Shown here: positions 47,792 through 64,000 of the stretch, in pieces | Position numbering within the stretch: the first letter of the stretch is position 1 | Layout of the letters: each line of letters begins with the position of its first letter | Assembly (NCBI GenBank): GCA_014526335.1 | Contig: JACTAT010000039.1 | Coordinates: 6,688,373-6,752,372 of the forward strand | DNA from: Chrysaora quinquecirrha | Taxonomy: Eukaryota; Cnidaria; Scyphozoa; Semaeostomeae; Pelagiidae | Length of the DNA: 64,000 bases | Direction: 5' to 3' | Notes under the pieces: model-generated | What the model was told of the DNA's origin: nothing | The model's input: only the letters and a program-made list of their open reading frames with translations | Database searches by the model: none | Made by a program: the position numbers and the translations under genes

Positions 47792-48724
47792 ATGGCTTTT
47801 GCTGAAACACTGTTGGTTTTGTTGCAGTTACTCTCTCAGTCATTTATCTACAATATTTTCTGTGGTATTTCGTTGGCATTTTGCGTGAAAATGAGATGGA
47901 AAGAAGATGAAAGCTATAAGCAGACAGCAAACCGTGCTATTGGAAATATCACTGAGTTGGTAGGCCGAATAAAGTTTATTTTCAAGAAACCAAGACAAAA
48001 TTGGATAGTTCTGATTTCAGCTTTGTCAATATCTGCATTAAATGTCCTAGGGTATATTCATTTCATGGATAACCTCAGCTCTGAGACATATTATGGTGTT
48101 AAAATAGAACTGCTGAAGGTAAATCTAATTTCATCACCGTTGAATTACGTTTGGCTTTTCTCGCTGATCACCCACAGTTTAGACGAGGGTAGTCTGGCCT
48201 CTGGTCTGGCCTGGGGCTACTATTTCGGCTATTTAGAGTGTACAGCTCCATATCTGAAAGACTTTATAGAGAACTCAACTTGCGAGGAAAATCTCAAGTC
48301 GATTCCAAAACGCTTTATTCTGATTCCAGAGAATGGTAAGGTTCCTCGCACCCTGGAGGCTGCAGACGAGCGAATTCAGTTTGTCGAGAATACATCCTCA
48401 TGCAAGATAGATAATGCCGGGATAAAACAGAGGCAATATTTTCAAAGCATCTATCGATTTTCACCAAGAAGCAATGAATTTTCAGAGTTCTATTGCATTG
48501 TTGAGCATAGTGCGTCTGTGAGGACTTTCAAGTTATTACAGGAGCAAGGAGTCATCTCATCAAACATGTTGAAAAATGTTGTGAAGATTTTCTATCAGAT
48601 GATTGATAAGATGGTTAAAAGTAAAGAAGATACGAGAGGAAAATATGAAATTATTTTATACAGTGGGAACGATGAAGATATCGTTGATGCGATTCTCAAT
48701 CGGAGAAGAGAACTCTTAAATTAA
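47792..48724 (+). CDS. STING homologue B, divergent
   Basis: 310 residues, single exon. GLAWGYYFGYL at 138-148 and the following fold (RFILIPENGKVP, NAGIKQRQYF) identify a STING ligand-binding domain. Helices near 5-30 and 71-91 and a weaker one near 113-130 form a short membrane region. Arg214 and Tyr216 match human Arg238 and Tyr240, and Glu238 and Thr245 match 260 and 267, but human Ser162, Thr263 and Pro264 are Gly, Ala and Ser here (VEHSASVRTF instead of LEYATPLQTL), and Arg232 is Asn. Ligand choice or affinity may therefore differ from STING A, or it may not bind ligand. No C-terminal tail. Either an anciently duplicated paralogue or a fast-evolving one. Confidence 0.88.
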   Translation: MAFAETLLVLLQLLSQSFIYNIFCGISLAFCVKMRWKEDESYKQTANRAIGNITELVGRIKFIFKKPRQNWIVLISALSISALNVLGYIHFMDNLSSETYYGVKIELLKVNLISSPLNYVWLFSLITHSLDEGSLASGLAWGYYFGYLECTAPYLKDFIENSTCEENLKSIPKRFILIPENGKVPRTLEAADERIQFVENTSSCKIDNAGIKQRQYFQSIYRFSPRSNEFSEFYCIVEHSASVRTFKLLQEQGVISSNMLKNVVKIFYQMIDKMVKSKEDTRGKYEIILYSGNDEDIVDAILNRRRELLN

Positions 48725-50141
48725 AACGAACTAAAAAGAAAACTGCTGGTTTATTTAGTTTTGTATCGTTTGGGATCCTTTCAGTAATTATACATCATTA
48801 GATTATACACTAGCCCATGCCCGTCTCTGACCACCGCCTCAGAGGACCTCCGCCTCAAGAGCCTCTGCCTCAAGGACCTCCGCCTCAAGGACCTCACCTA
48901 AACAAACTCTGCCTCTCCACTTAGCTCTTAGTTTATTATATTTAATATTTGTCCTTGGTCCTAGTCCAGGGTCCTTTTTCCTAGTGCCAATCCAAGTTCT
49001 GTTCCTCTGCTTTAGGCGAAGGTCCTTAGTTTACAATAATGTTCCTAAGTTTCAAGTTAGTCAGTGTACAGTCCCATTCCTTTGTCCTGTTCCTTAGTCC
49101 TGAAATTACTCATGGTCTTTAGCCCCGTTCCTTAGTCCTCTTCCTCAGTCCCAAAATTACCCATGGTCTACAGTCCCTTTCCTTAGTCCTGTTCCTTATT
49201 CCTGCTCCTCAGTCCTGTAATTACCCATGGTCTTCAGTCCCGTCCCTTAGTCCTGTTCCTCAGTCCTGAAATTGCCCATGGTCTTCAGTCCCGTTCCTTA
49301 GTCCTATTCCTTACTCCTGAAATTACCCATGGTCTTCAGTCCCGTTCCTTAGTCCTGCTCCTCAGTTCTGAGATTACCCATGGTCTTCAGTCCCGTTCCT
49401 TAGTCCTTTTCCTCAGTCTTGAAATTACCCATGGTCTTCAGTCCCGTTCCTTAGTCCTGTTCCTCAGTCCCGAAATTAACAATGACCTTCAGTTCCGTTC
49501 CTTAGTCTATGCTAAGCAGCCATGCCTGTAAAAAGGTAGTGTGGAATTGCGGATTAAAAAAAAAGTAATTTAAACGTCATTGTCAAACTATGTAATCTTA
49601 AAAATGACAATTTTTATAATTTGATGTTCTGACTTTTTTGGCTATACTATACGATCTTTTCTGTATGTCAATATCCCTAGCACTTTCGCCAATCCGCCCC
49701 TGTAAGAGTCATTTCTGAAAAAAATCACCTACGCATTTTGACCAACCTTTGCAGGAACTTAAGGCTGGAGTTTGCAAGACCAAATTTTTTAGCCTTCATG
49801 TAGATTCTGAGTTTTGGAAAATTTTTTACCAGTTTCTAACTCCAGAGAGCAATGAGAGGACCAACTCAATGTGCCACTGTCGTTTTCCCAAATCTATGTG
49901 GCCCCCCGTCTTCTCTAAATGAGACAATATGTTCGTTTCAAATGAAGTACTATAGTCTAAGCATGCGCACAAAGCTATGATTGATACGAAGGTCAATTTC
50001 AATTTGTTGTTTTTTTCACTCGATCGAAAGATGAATAAATTGAGATGAAAATCATTCAAATAAAACGTTATTAATTCATTCAATATGTCTCTGGTTTGAA
50101 GCATTAGTTTATTTAAATCTTGCTGATTTTGGAGTTACAAA
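48725..50141. other. Intergenic region, STING B to membralin
   Basis: About 48825-48905 is a CCTCCGCCTCAAGGA-type short tandem repeat, 49020-49520 a minisatellite (next entry), and 49520-50141 unique AT-rich sequence that should hold the membralin promoter. No gene recognised. Confidence 0.65.
49020..49520. repeat. Minisatellite, period about 50-60 bp
   Basis: About eight units of the pattern CCGTTCCTTAGTCCTGTTCC then CAGTCCTGAAATTACCCATG and GTCTTCAGTC. CCCATGGTCTTCAGTCC is nearly invariant. Confidence 0.9.
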
Positions 50142-58053
<7,912 letters not shown>

Positions 58054-58925
58054 CACCATATATTATTATATTGAATTTAAATGAATTGTATAGTAATGCC
58101 AAGTTTCCAGGCATAGGATGAGCAGAACTTTGCAATTTATTACTTACGAAAATTATCTGTTTTAACACCCCTTTCGAATGAATGCTTTTTCACTGTATTT
58201 AATGCATTATATGCATTTTGCATGCACTGTAGACCTCTTCCCTGTTTAAGAAATGCAAATCAGTTGCCTTTTTTGTTGAGGAGAAACTCAGATTGACGGG
58301 TCGCTGGCTAAAAGCAAGAAAGCAGCACTTCTGACAGCGCTTTCTCCGCTTGTTTGAACATTTCAAAGTACTCTATAGAGAATTTAAGTCATAAAAAATT
58401 AATAATTCTACTTTCATTTATTGTTAATGTTTCATTAATAAATTAACGATGTTTTGTTTATGATTTCAATAATAAATATATTCTAACAAGATGCATTCTA
58501 TTCTTCCAAAGTCATTCTAATTCAACCATACTCTATAAAAAGAACTAGGAGCTTATGGGGCAAATTCGGAACCTGTGCGAGGAATTCGGACATTAGTTAG
58601 TTTATGGGGCGATGGCGAATTCAGACATTACTTTAACTAATGGGCAAATTCAGACATTATTTTAACTTATGGTGCAAATTCAGACATTATTTAAACTTAT
58701 TGGGCAAATTCAGACATTCGTCTAACCTATGGGGCAAATTCAGACATTCATTTAACCTATGGGGCAAATTCAGACATCATTTTAACTTATGAGGCAAATT
58801 GGGACATTACTTGAAATTATGGGCAAATTCAGACATTACTTTAACTTATAAGGCAAATTCAGACATTAACTTATGGGGCAAATTTGGGTATTACTTTAAC
58901 TTATGGGGCAAATTCAGACATTAAC
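58054..58925. other. Convergent 3' region, membralin and TRIM23
   Basis: Two AATAAA hexamers at 58437-58442 and 58471-58476 suit membralin mRNA ends. From about 58550 the sequence is a minisatellite that runs into the stop codon of TRIM23 on the other strand. No gene. Confidence 0.75.
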
Positions 58926-58945
58926 TTATGGAGCAAATTCAGACA
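58550..58945. repeat. About 30-bp minisatellite derived from the TRIM23 stop region
   Basis: About 12 units of CTTATGGGGCAAATTCAGAC plus ATTACTTTAA or similar. The unit nearest TRIM23 encodes, on the - strand, the last residues MSEFAP and the stop; other units carry near-identical copies of the same 20 bases. Unit length varies because the ATTACTTTAA part is often shortened. Confidence 0.92.
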
Positions 58946-61900
58946 TTAGTTGCCGAGCCATCCAATCAAGTCCTTCATGTAATCCTTTTCCACTATGCGC
59001 ATCACATCCTAAAATATTCCAACTTCGCCCACAGCATAATTTATGCAGTCCCAACTTCTCCGATAATTCTTCGACTGAAAGAGCGTTTTGAAGATCCTGT
59101 AAGAAAACGGATAGTTAACAATGTGTAAGACATGATGTTTCAAAATAAAGGTCCCAACTGATCCTTGTGGAACAACACAATTCTTGATATTGTAGCAATT
59201 CCATGATCCTGCGTTCTGGAACGGGGGATTTCGATGATGCGTAGAAAAGGGGTTTACCTTTTAAGATGACAAAGTCATTAAATCCTGGAGGATACAAGAC
59301 CCTGAAATGTACACGGGTATGTCCCTGAGTTTTTACAAACCAACCCGCCTTTAAGGTATTGTTTTACACATTAAGCCACCTAGTGATTTTAGTATGCATT
59401 TTTGTACCGAATGTTAAGGAAATTTCATTCTATATCCGTTTTCAAGGTATTTTCGGCATCGTCCCAGTTGTAGGGAATTTTGAAGAAAAACCCACCCATA
59501 ATGAGGGGCACATGCCTTTCAGCCTACATTAGTGAGTACCCCGCCGGGCATTAAATATAAATGTGATTTGATTACTGACCTGTTTATTAGCAAACACGAG
59601 TATCAAAGCATCTTTGAGTCTTTTTTCAGCCATCAATTTAGCAAGTTCTTCGTGTGCTTCGCTTACTCTTTCAATATTTGAACTATCAACAACGAAAATG
59701 ACGGCTGAAAAAGATAAAGGGCAGCGTAATGTACTTGTTCTTTAGTCATCGTTAATTTGGGTTGCTTTTCAGCTTAAGCCAGACTTATCTCAAATAAGCT
59801 TTTCTCTCACCTTGAGTATTCAAATAATAATGCCTCCACAGCGGTCTAAGTTTCTGGAGCCCACCAACGTCCCATATGGTGAATTTCATACTCTTGTGTT
59901 CTATCGTCTCAACATTAAACCCTAACAAAACAAACATGAACAGTAAGGTAACAAAAATACAGAGTAAAAACTGATGGCTTAGAAATTTTGCCAGCAAAGC
60001 ACTTTCAGACGGTATCCAAATTGTAGGTTAGTAGGCTCGTCAATGCCTCTCTATGCTGGGGTCCTTGGTTTAGTTCCACTCACTGCCAGCAGGGTAGCAC
60101 CACCTCCTCCGGGAGATGCCGATTGGGGGGGGGGGCATTATTAGATCATTCTGTAAATGTAGAACAAAATCATCCAACAAATTTTGGATAAATTGTTACC
60201 GGATCCCTATGTCGACATTGCGCAAAGTAAGAGCTAGTTGCTGACTGTTAATTGTCCATCTTTTAGAACTAATTTATTGCAAGTTACCAGTCTATGTAAG
60301 CGGTCTGGCACCTTGTTCATTCTTGGCAGCAATACAGTCGATGCACAGTTCAAGAAAGTTGGGCATGTTCTATCTACTTCTGCGATTAGTAAGCAACTGA
60401 TTCCCATCAGGTGCATTCGACATGGGCGCTCTTGGGACCGCGGTCAACAGTATCAAATTCTGACTACTTCTTGACATGTCAGATAAGCAGTTACAAATAG
60501 TTGGCGTTAGTTCTATCACATCGTAGGTCTACATGAGCCTCCCTTACGATAACTGTCACAAATCTGATTAACATATCAGTTCTTAAAATAACAAAAAAAA
60601 CACTGAAATTCTACTTACCTATTGTAGTTATTGTTGACACAAACTCATCCTGTTTCATTTTAAATAAAATCGAAGTCTTGCCAGCATTGTCAAGCCCCAA
60701 AGCAACGACTCTCATTTCCATTTTTGGTCCTATATGCACCCTGTTGTCCTTGGTGAAAGCCACAGGGATACTAGGACCTTCGTCACACAGCTCTGCCAAA
60801 TCAGTGAACTGTTTCTGCTGTTCTTGTACGGTGTCTAGAAGACTCAGGACATTACTACGAGCTTGTATAACCTACAAACAGACGTTAATGGTTAATCCCC
60901 AATCGCTAGGAGGCATCACAGCTAGGAGCGTTGACGGTGCTGTGGCGTCGTGGCCTTATCAAGCTGGACCATGGTGTCAGAAGCTCAGCGAGGTCGGGGT
61001 TCGAGCCCAAGCTACGGTAGCGTCACAGCCAGGAGCGACTGCCGCTAAAACACCATTTCACCTTCACCTTTATCAAGTATGGCCATGCAGTAGCGCTTCA
61101 AGGTTAAGGTGAAATGGTGTATTTTTAGCGCCAGTCGCTAGGATCTCAGAAGAAGATGGGCTAACGGGATCTTGAACCTTGCTGGGGCTCCGACAGCGGC
61201 CTAACTGAGTTCCACACACCAAGAGTTAGCTGGATTAGACTAGCGCCTTCAGTTGCTTGCGACCAGTTGAGATGCTGACTTCAACATTTCCTGAGTCATA
61301 CGAAAGACTTTGAAAATTTCAATCATTGCCTAAGCATTGCTTAGCGCTCGGCCCTCTACGGGAAATATATGGACAAGCGTGCTATTGGTTTTCGCAGAAA
61401 GGATAGGAATCGCCGCTATCCGTTTACCATACGGAAGGAGTGAAGGAAAGAGGAACATTCGAGTTGCCTCCGAATATGAGGACTTACCTCAGCATCAGAC
61501 TTTTGAACAGCTCTTTCGCACTCCAAGCATACTGCAGATATCTATCGAAAACATTGTAGATACAAGTCACTAGGGATATTATAGCTTTATAAAATACGGA
61601 AAGAATAGGAATCTTTGAAGGCTCATAAAATCGATAGCACAATCGCTAGGACAGTGAAACTTTGCACCTACACTAAGTTTTAGATGCTTCTAGACGATTT
61701 TAGCATCGAATAGACCTGAGACTCGATATTTTGAAGTTTTTTAAAGTTTTAATTTCAAAAGGTTTATTGTTTAACAAGATTTACTTTTAAGCTATGGCTA
61801 AAGTAGGTGACATGCCGCGCGTGACACTGTATTCGGCCTGTCTCTCAGGGTGACTAAACATGCGAATGACAAGCGAGCAACATGTCCTCCAAGTCGCGGA

Positions 61901-62976
61901 GGCAAGAAATGTTTTTGTTGTCTCCCAGAAGAATCTTCGTGTCTCTCGCTACAAATTTTGTCTCGTGCTACAAAGTTTCAGAGGCCGCTAAACTAGGAGA
62001 CATCGAGGGGACATGTCACTTGCTACAATGTCACGCGCGACGCGACATGTCTCCTACTGTAGTTTAGCCAGGCCTTTATATTAACAGTGGAAAAAGAGGC
62101 TAATCATAAAATTTAGGTAACCTGTGACATGAAAACAGCCATATCTTCTTGTTGTTGTCTCAGTGAACAAAGTTTCTCTCTTACAAAATTATTGATAACA
62201 GCTAATCCTGCTTCTTCCTGTTTGTTGATCGTGTCTCTAAGATCTTCAAAATAAGCTTGTACTCTTCTTCTGGCTTCTTCCGCAGTCCCAAGTACACGGT
62301 CAGATACAAAAAGACCAGAGTCATCTTCCTGGACAATTACGCCACCTTAAAACGAAGAAAATCATGATATAGCTAGTTACAATCTGGAAAGTTTTCCCTT
62401 GCGTGGCTTTTCAGAAGAAAATTATGCCACACATCAATAAGTATACGTTTTCAAATGAGAGCGCAATACTTTGCTTGCGTTTTTCACCTCTTAGGAAGGG
62501 AATTTTGGGGGAAGAAACATTAAAAACTCGAAAAAACAGATATTGTTAGAAATTAACTATCCGAAGCGATGCATATTGGAGATTTTCATGGGAACAAACT
62601 TTCGCATTACACACAAAGACTTATGAAAAATGATACAATTCAAGGTAAAGGCATAGTTTTTATACAGCACTGTTCTCTTAATTGCATATATACAACAGCA
62701 AGCAACGAATGAACAATACCTTCAATTTCATCAACAACTTTCATTAATTTTGTTGTGTAATCTGCAACCTCTTCATAAAACGTCTTCACATGTCGAACGG
62801 CATTAACAATTGATGATCTAACACTCTCTGCCTCAACCTCCAACAACATGTGCTTATGCCCTTGGTGCTTTCCATAATCTTTGCAGATGTAACACAACAG
62901 CGGTTGATCTTGACAACTCTCTTCTAAACATGTGAACTCTAGAACATGACTTGAATGTAGCGGGCAAGGGGGTTCC
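58926..62976 (-). CDS. TRIM23: TRIM23 (ARD1) E3 ligase and ARF GTPase, C-terminal seven exons
   Basis: Exons in transcript order: 62720-62976, 62122-62345, 61488-61541, 60619-60871, 59811-59921, 59580-59704, 58926-59096; all phases fit. TRIM23 joins RING, B-boxes and coiled coil to an ARF GTPase domain and acts as a ubiquitin ligase; in mammals it promotes antiviral autophagy through TBK1. Seen: B-box 2 ([33 protein letters not shown]), coiled coil ([19 protein letters not shown]), the TRIM23-type linker [18 protein letters not shown], then the GTPase motifs GLDNAGKT (P-loop), WDVGG (switch II) and NKQD (guanine binding, NKQ|D split by an intron). It ends [19 protein letters not shown] has LQ where human has KH. 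The RING and B-box 1 exons are not in the window. Confidence 0.94.
60185..60560. repeat. Probable interspersed repeat in TRIM23 intron
   Basis: TATGTCGACATTGCGCAAAG and ACAAATAGTTGGCGTTAG resemble parts of 25510-25870. Lies between the two ARF exons 59811-59921 and 60619-60871, which is otherwise an empty intron. Confidence 0.4.
60926..61252. repeat. Two SINEs in inverted orientation
   Basis: A + strand copy (about 60926-61075; B-box-like GGGGTTCGAGCCC, tail CTAAAACACCATTTCACC) faces a - strand copy (about 61100-61252, starting AAGGTTAAGGTGAAATGGTG). Tail to tail, 25 bp apart, in a TRIM23 intron. The second copy has a poor B box (CTTGCTGGGGCTCCGAC). Confidence 0.75.
61806..62078. repeat. MITE-like element, copy 2 (inverse of 8728-8988)
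   Basis: GGTGACATGCCGCGCGTGAC at the left, GTAGTTTAGCCAGGCCT at the right. Shared core features are GTGACTAAACATGCGAATGA and ATGACAAGCGAGCAACATG. Sequence divergence from copy 1 is considerable. Confidence 0.65.
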
Positions 62977-63147
62977 CTAGAAATTCAAGAAGAATAGTCT
63001 GATTTTTACAAAACTTTATGATCGCAATAAGAATTGCAGACATTTCTGAACATTTTCATTTCATAGGAAGACATCAGTCTTTGAGTCATCTTTTGGGTAG
63101 TTCAAATTACAAACACAGGTAAACTGCCAGTGTGCATTCCATGTAGC

Positions 63148-63414
63148 CTATGGCTGGGATCTCCGGCGTGGAGTTTGAAATTTTATTGGCGTAGGGCCTG
63201 GATCTTTCAGAAAGCAATAAAACAGATCTATTGTTTCTTTTGGTGTGAAGTCCGATTTGGTTGGCATATTCTCCGGCGTGGCGGTAACACGGAATGCATC
63301 CTGGTTGACAACAGAGACGCGGCCATTGATGAAATTGAAAGAATGTTGTTGTTGATAAAATTTAAGGAACTGTGCAGGACTGGAGACTTTGGAGGAGCTG
63401 GCAAGGGCTCCCAT
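63148..63414 (-). CDS. Small unrecognised ORF upstream of TRIM23 exons
   Basis: 88 residues on the - strand from ATG at 63414 (MGALASSSKVSSPAQF) to TAG at 63148; the frame is open further upstream to 63537. Composition is protein-like (FTPKETIDLFYCFLKDPG, ending RRRSQP) and it has no Cys cluster, so it is not the TRIM23 RING. MGxxxS could be an N-myristoylation site. It may be an independent gene, an upstream exon, or chance. Not recognised. Confidence 0.35.
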   Translation of the reverse strand: MGALASSSKVSSPAQFLKFYQQQHSFNFINGRVSVVNQDAFRVTATPENMPTKSDFTPKETIDLFYCFLKDPGPTPIKFQTPRRRSQP

Positions 63415-63510
63415 TGGTGGAGCATGTGACGAATGTTTTTCACGTGATCTGGTCACATGAGTTCGGCACAGGCGGAAGCGCCAGATGCTCATGTGACAAC
63501 AACATTGTTT

Positions 63511-63518
63511 TATAAAAG
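63511..63518 (+). promoter_or_regulatory. TATA box of the saposin-domain gene
   Basis: TATAAAAG, 90 bp before the ATG at 63608, suits a transcription start near 63540. Confidence 0.6.
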
Positions 63519-63607
63519 ATCTTGCCCCAGATCGCATTCTCTGTTGCTGTCAGAAGTCATCCTAACAAGTCACTTCGCTGAGCTTGGATTCCTAACAAAT
63601 AAACACG

Positions 63608-63742
63608 ATGATTGCGCTTGCCTTGTGCCTTGTCTTTATCTGCTCAACGCAGGCCTACATTGTGCAACCGTGGGCTGGAAATCATGGCTGTAATGATCCA
63701 AATTACTGGTGTAAGAATAACGAGACAGCGACAGAGTGTGGG
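63608..63742 (+). CDS. Secreted protein with saposin A-type domain, first exon (3' partial)
   Basis: ATG at 63608 starts a signal peptide (MIALALCLVFICSTQA) directly followed by a SapA-like segment, CNDPNYWCKNNETATECG, which ends at a GTAAGT donor at 63743. The spacing CxxxxxYWCxNxxTAxxCG is that of the short domain which in prosaposin precedes the saposin B-type repeats and is removed during maturation. NNET is a possible N-glycosylation site. The next exon should lie right of 64000 or in the last 250 bp, where none is clear. Probably prosaposin-like (lysosomal sphingolipid activator) or a lung-surfactant-protein-B-like member; the exact identity is open. Confidence 0.7.
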
Positions 63743-64000
63743 GTAAGTAGTTGTAGGACTACTCAACTTTCCTTTGGTCTCTGCAAATATTTTTTGCATA
63801 TTTTCAGTGTTTTCTACAAAGGAAATTGCCTTTATTAAGTGTTAATTTTAGAATCAGTGACGTACTGGTCTTGCTCTCATTGGGTTTATTCAAGGTCCAG
63901 AATACTTGATAATTTTAAAGTGCTTGTGCTTGTTTGCTGGTGCTGCCTTTCTTTCCCTCTGGCATGTTTCAACTTGCCTAAATTAAATTATCACCTGGAA
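63743..64000. other. Intron start of the saposin-domain gene
   Basis: AT-rich, no exon or repeat recognised up to the window edge. Confidence 0.6.

Noticed and set aside
63148..63537. N-terminal RING of TRIM23 in this - strand frame
   Set aside because: No RING cysteine/histidine spacing is present.

Overview
The window is nuclear DNA of an animal. Genes carry many introns with GT..AG borders, intergenic DNA is AT-rich and full of short non-autonomous repeats, and the proteins are animal-specific (adhesion GPCR, STING, TRIM23, membralin, DEPDC1). STING homologues without the vertebrate C-terminal tail, and a discoidin/Ig/FN3 adhesion GPCR, point to an early-branching marine invertebrate, most likely a cnidarian. 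That placement is inference.

Layout, left to right. (1) About 1.8-18.4 kb, + strand: most of an adhesion GPCR with discoidin domains, Ig, two FN3, GAIN/GPS, seven transmembrane helices and a long cytoplasmic tail; its 5' end lies outside the window. (2) 20.1-32.4 kb, + strand: a DEPDC1-like gene in ten exons. Its 4.9 kb penultimate-but-one intron holds two unrecognised intronless genes, one per strand. (3) 36.5-42.5 kb, - strand: a long coiled-coil protein. (4) 45.16 kb, + strand: a small unrecognised gene. (5) 46.4-48.7 kb: two STING homologues head to head over about 0.5 kb. (6) 50.1-58.1 kb, + strand: membralin (TMEM259) in ten exons. (7) 58.9-63.0 kb, - strand: the C-terminal seven exons of TRIM23 (B-box, coiled coil, ARF GTPase). 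(8) 63.1-64 kb: a small - strand ORF and, on the + strand, the first exon of a secreted saposin-A-domain protein behind a TATA box.

Functionally the right half is notable: two STING paralogues (ER cyclic-dinucleotide sensors), membralin (an ER multi-pass protein linked to ER-associated degradation) and TRIM23 (an ARF-domain ubiquitin ligase linked in vertebrates to antiviral autophagy) lie within 17 kb. Whether this clustering means anything is open.

Two things shape how the window should be read. First, at least a dozen otherwise intact exons need exactly one extra base, nearly always in a short homopolymer, to stay in frame; always a missing base, never an extra one. This looks like homopolymer under-calling in the assembly, not pseudogenes. 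Second, most non-coding sequence is made of small repeats: a fold-back family built from the 9-mer CAAACATTG and its complement, a tRNA-derived SINE, several MITE-like families, and minisatellites. One minisatellite is an amplification of the last codons and stop codon of TRIM23.
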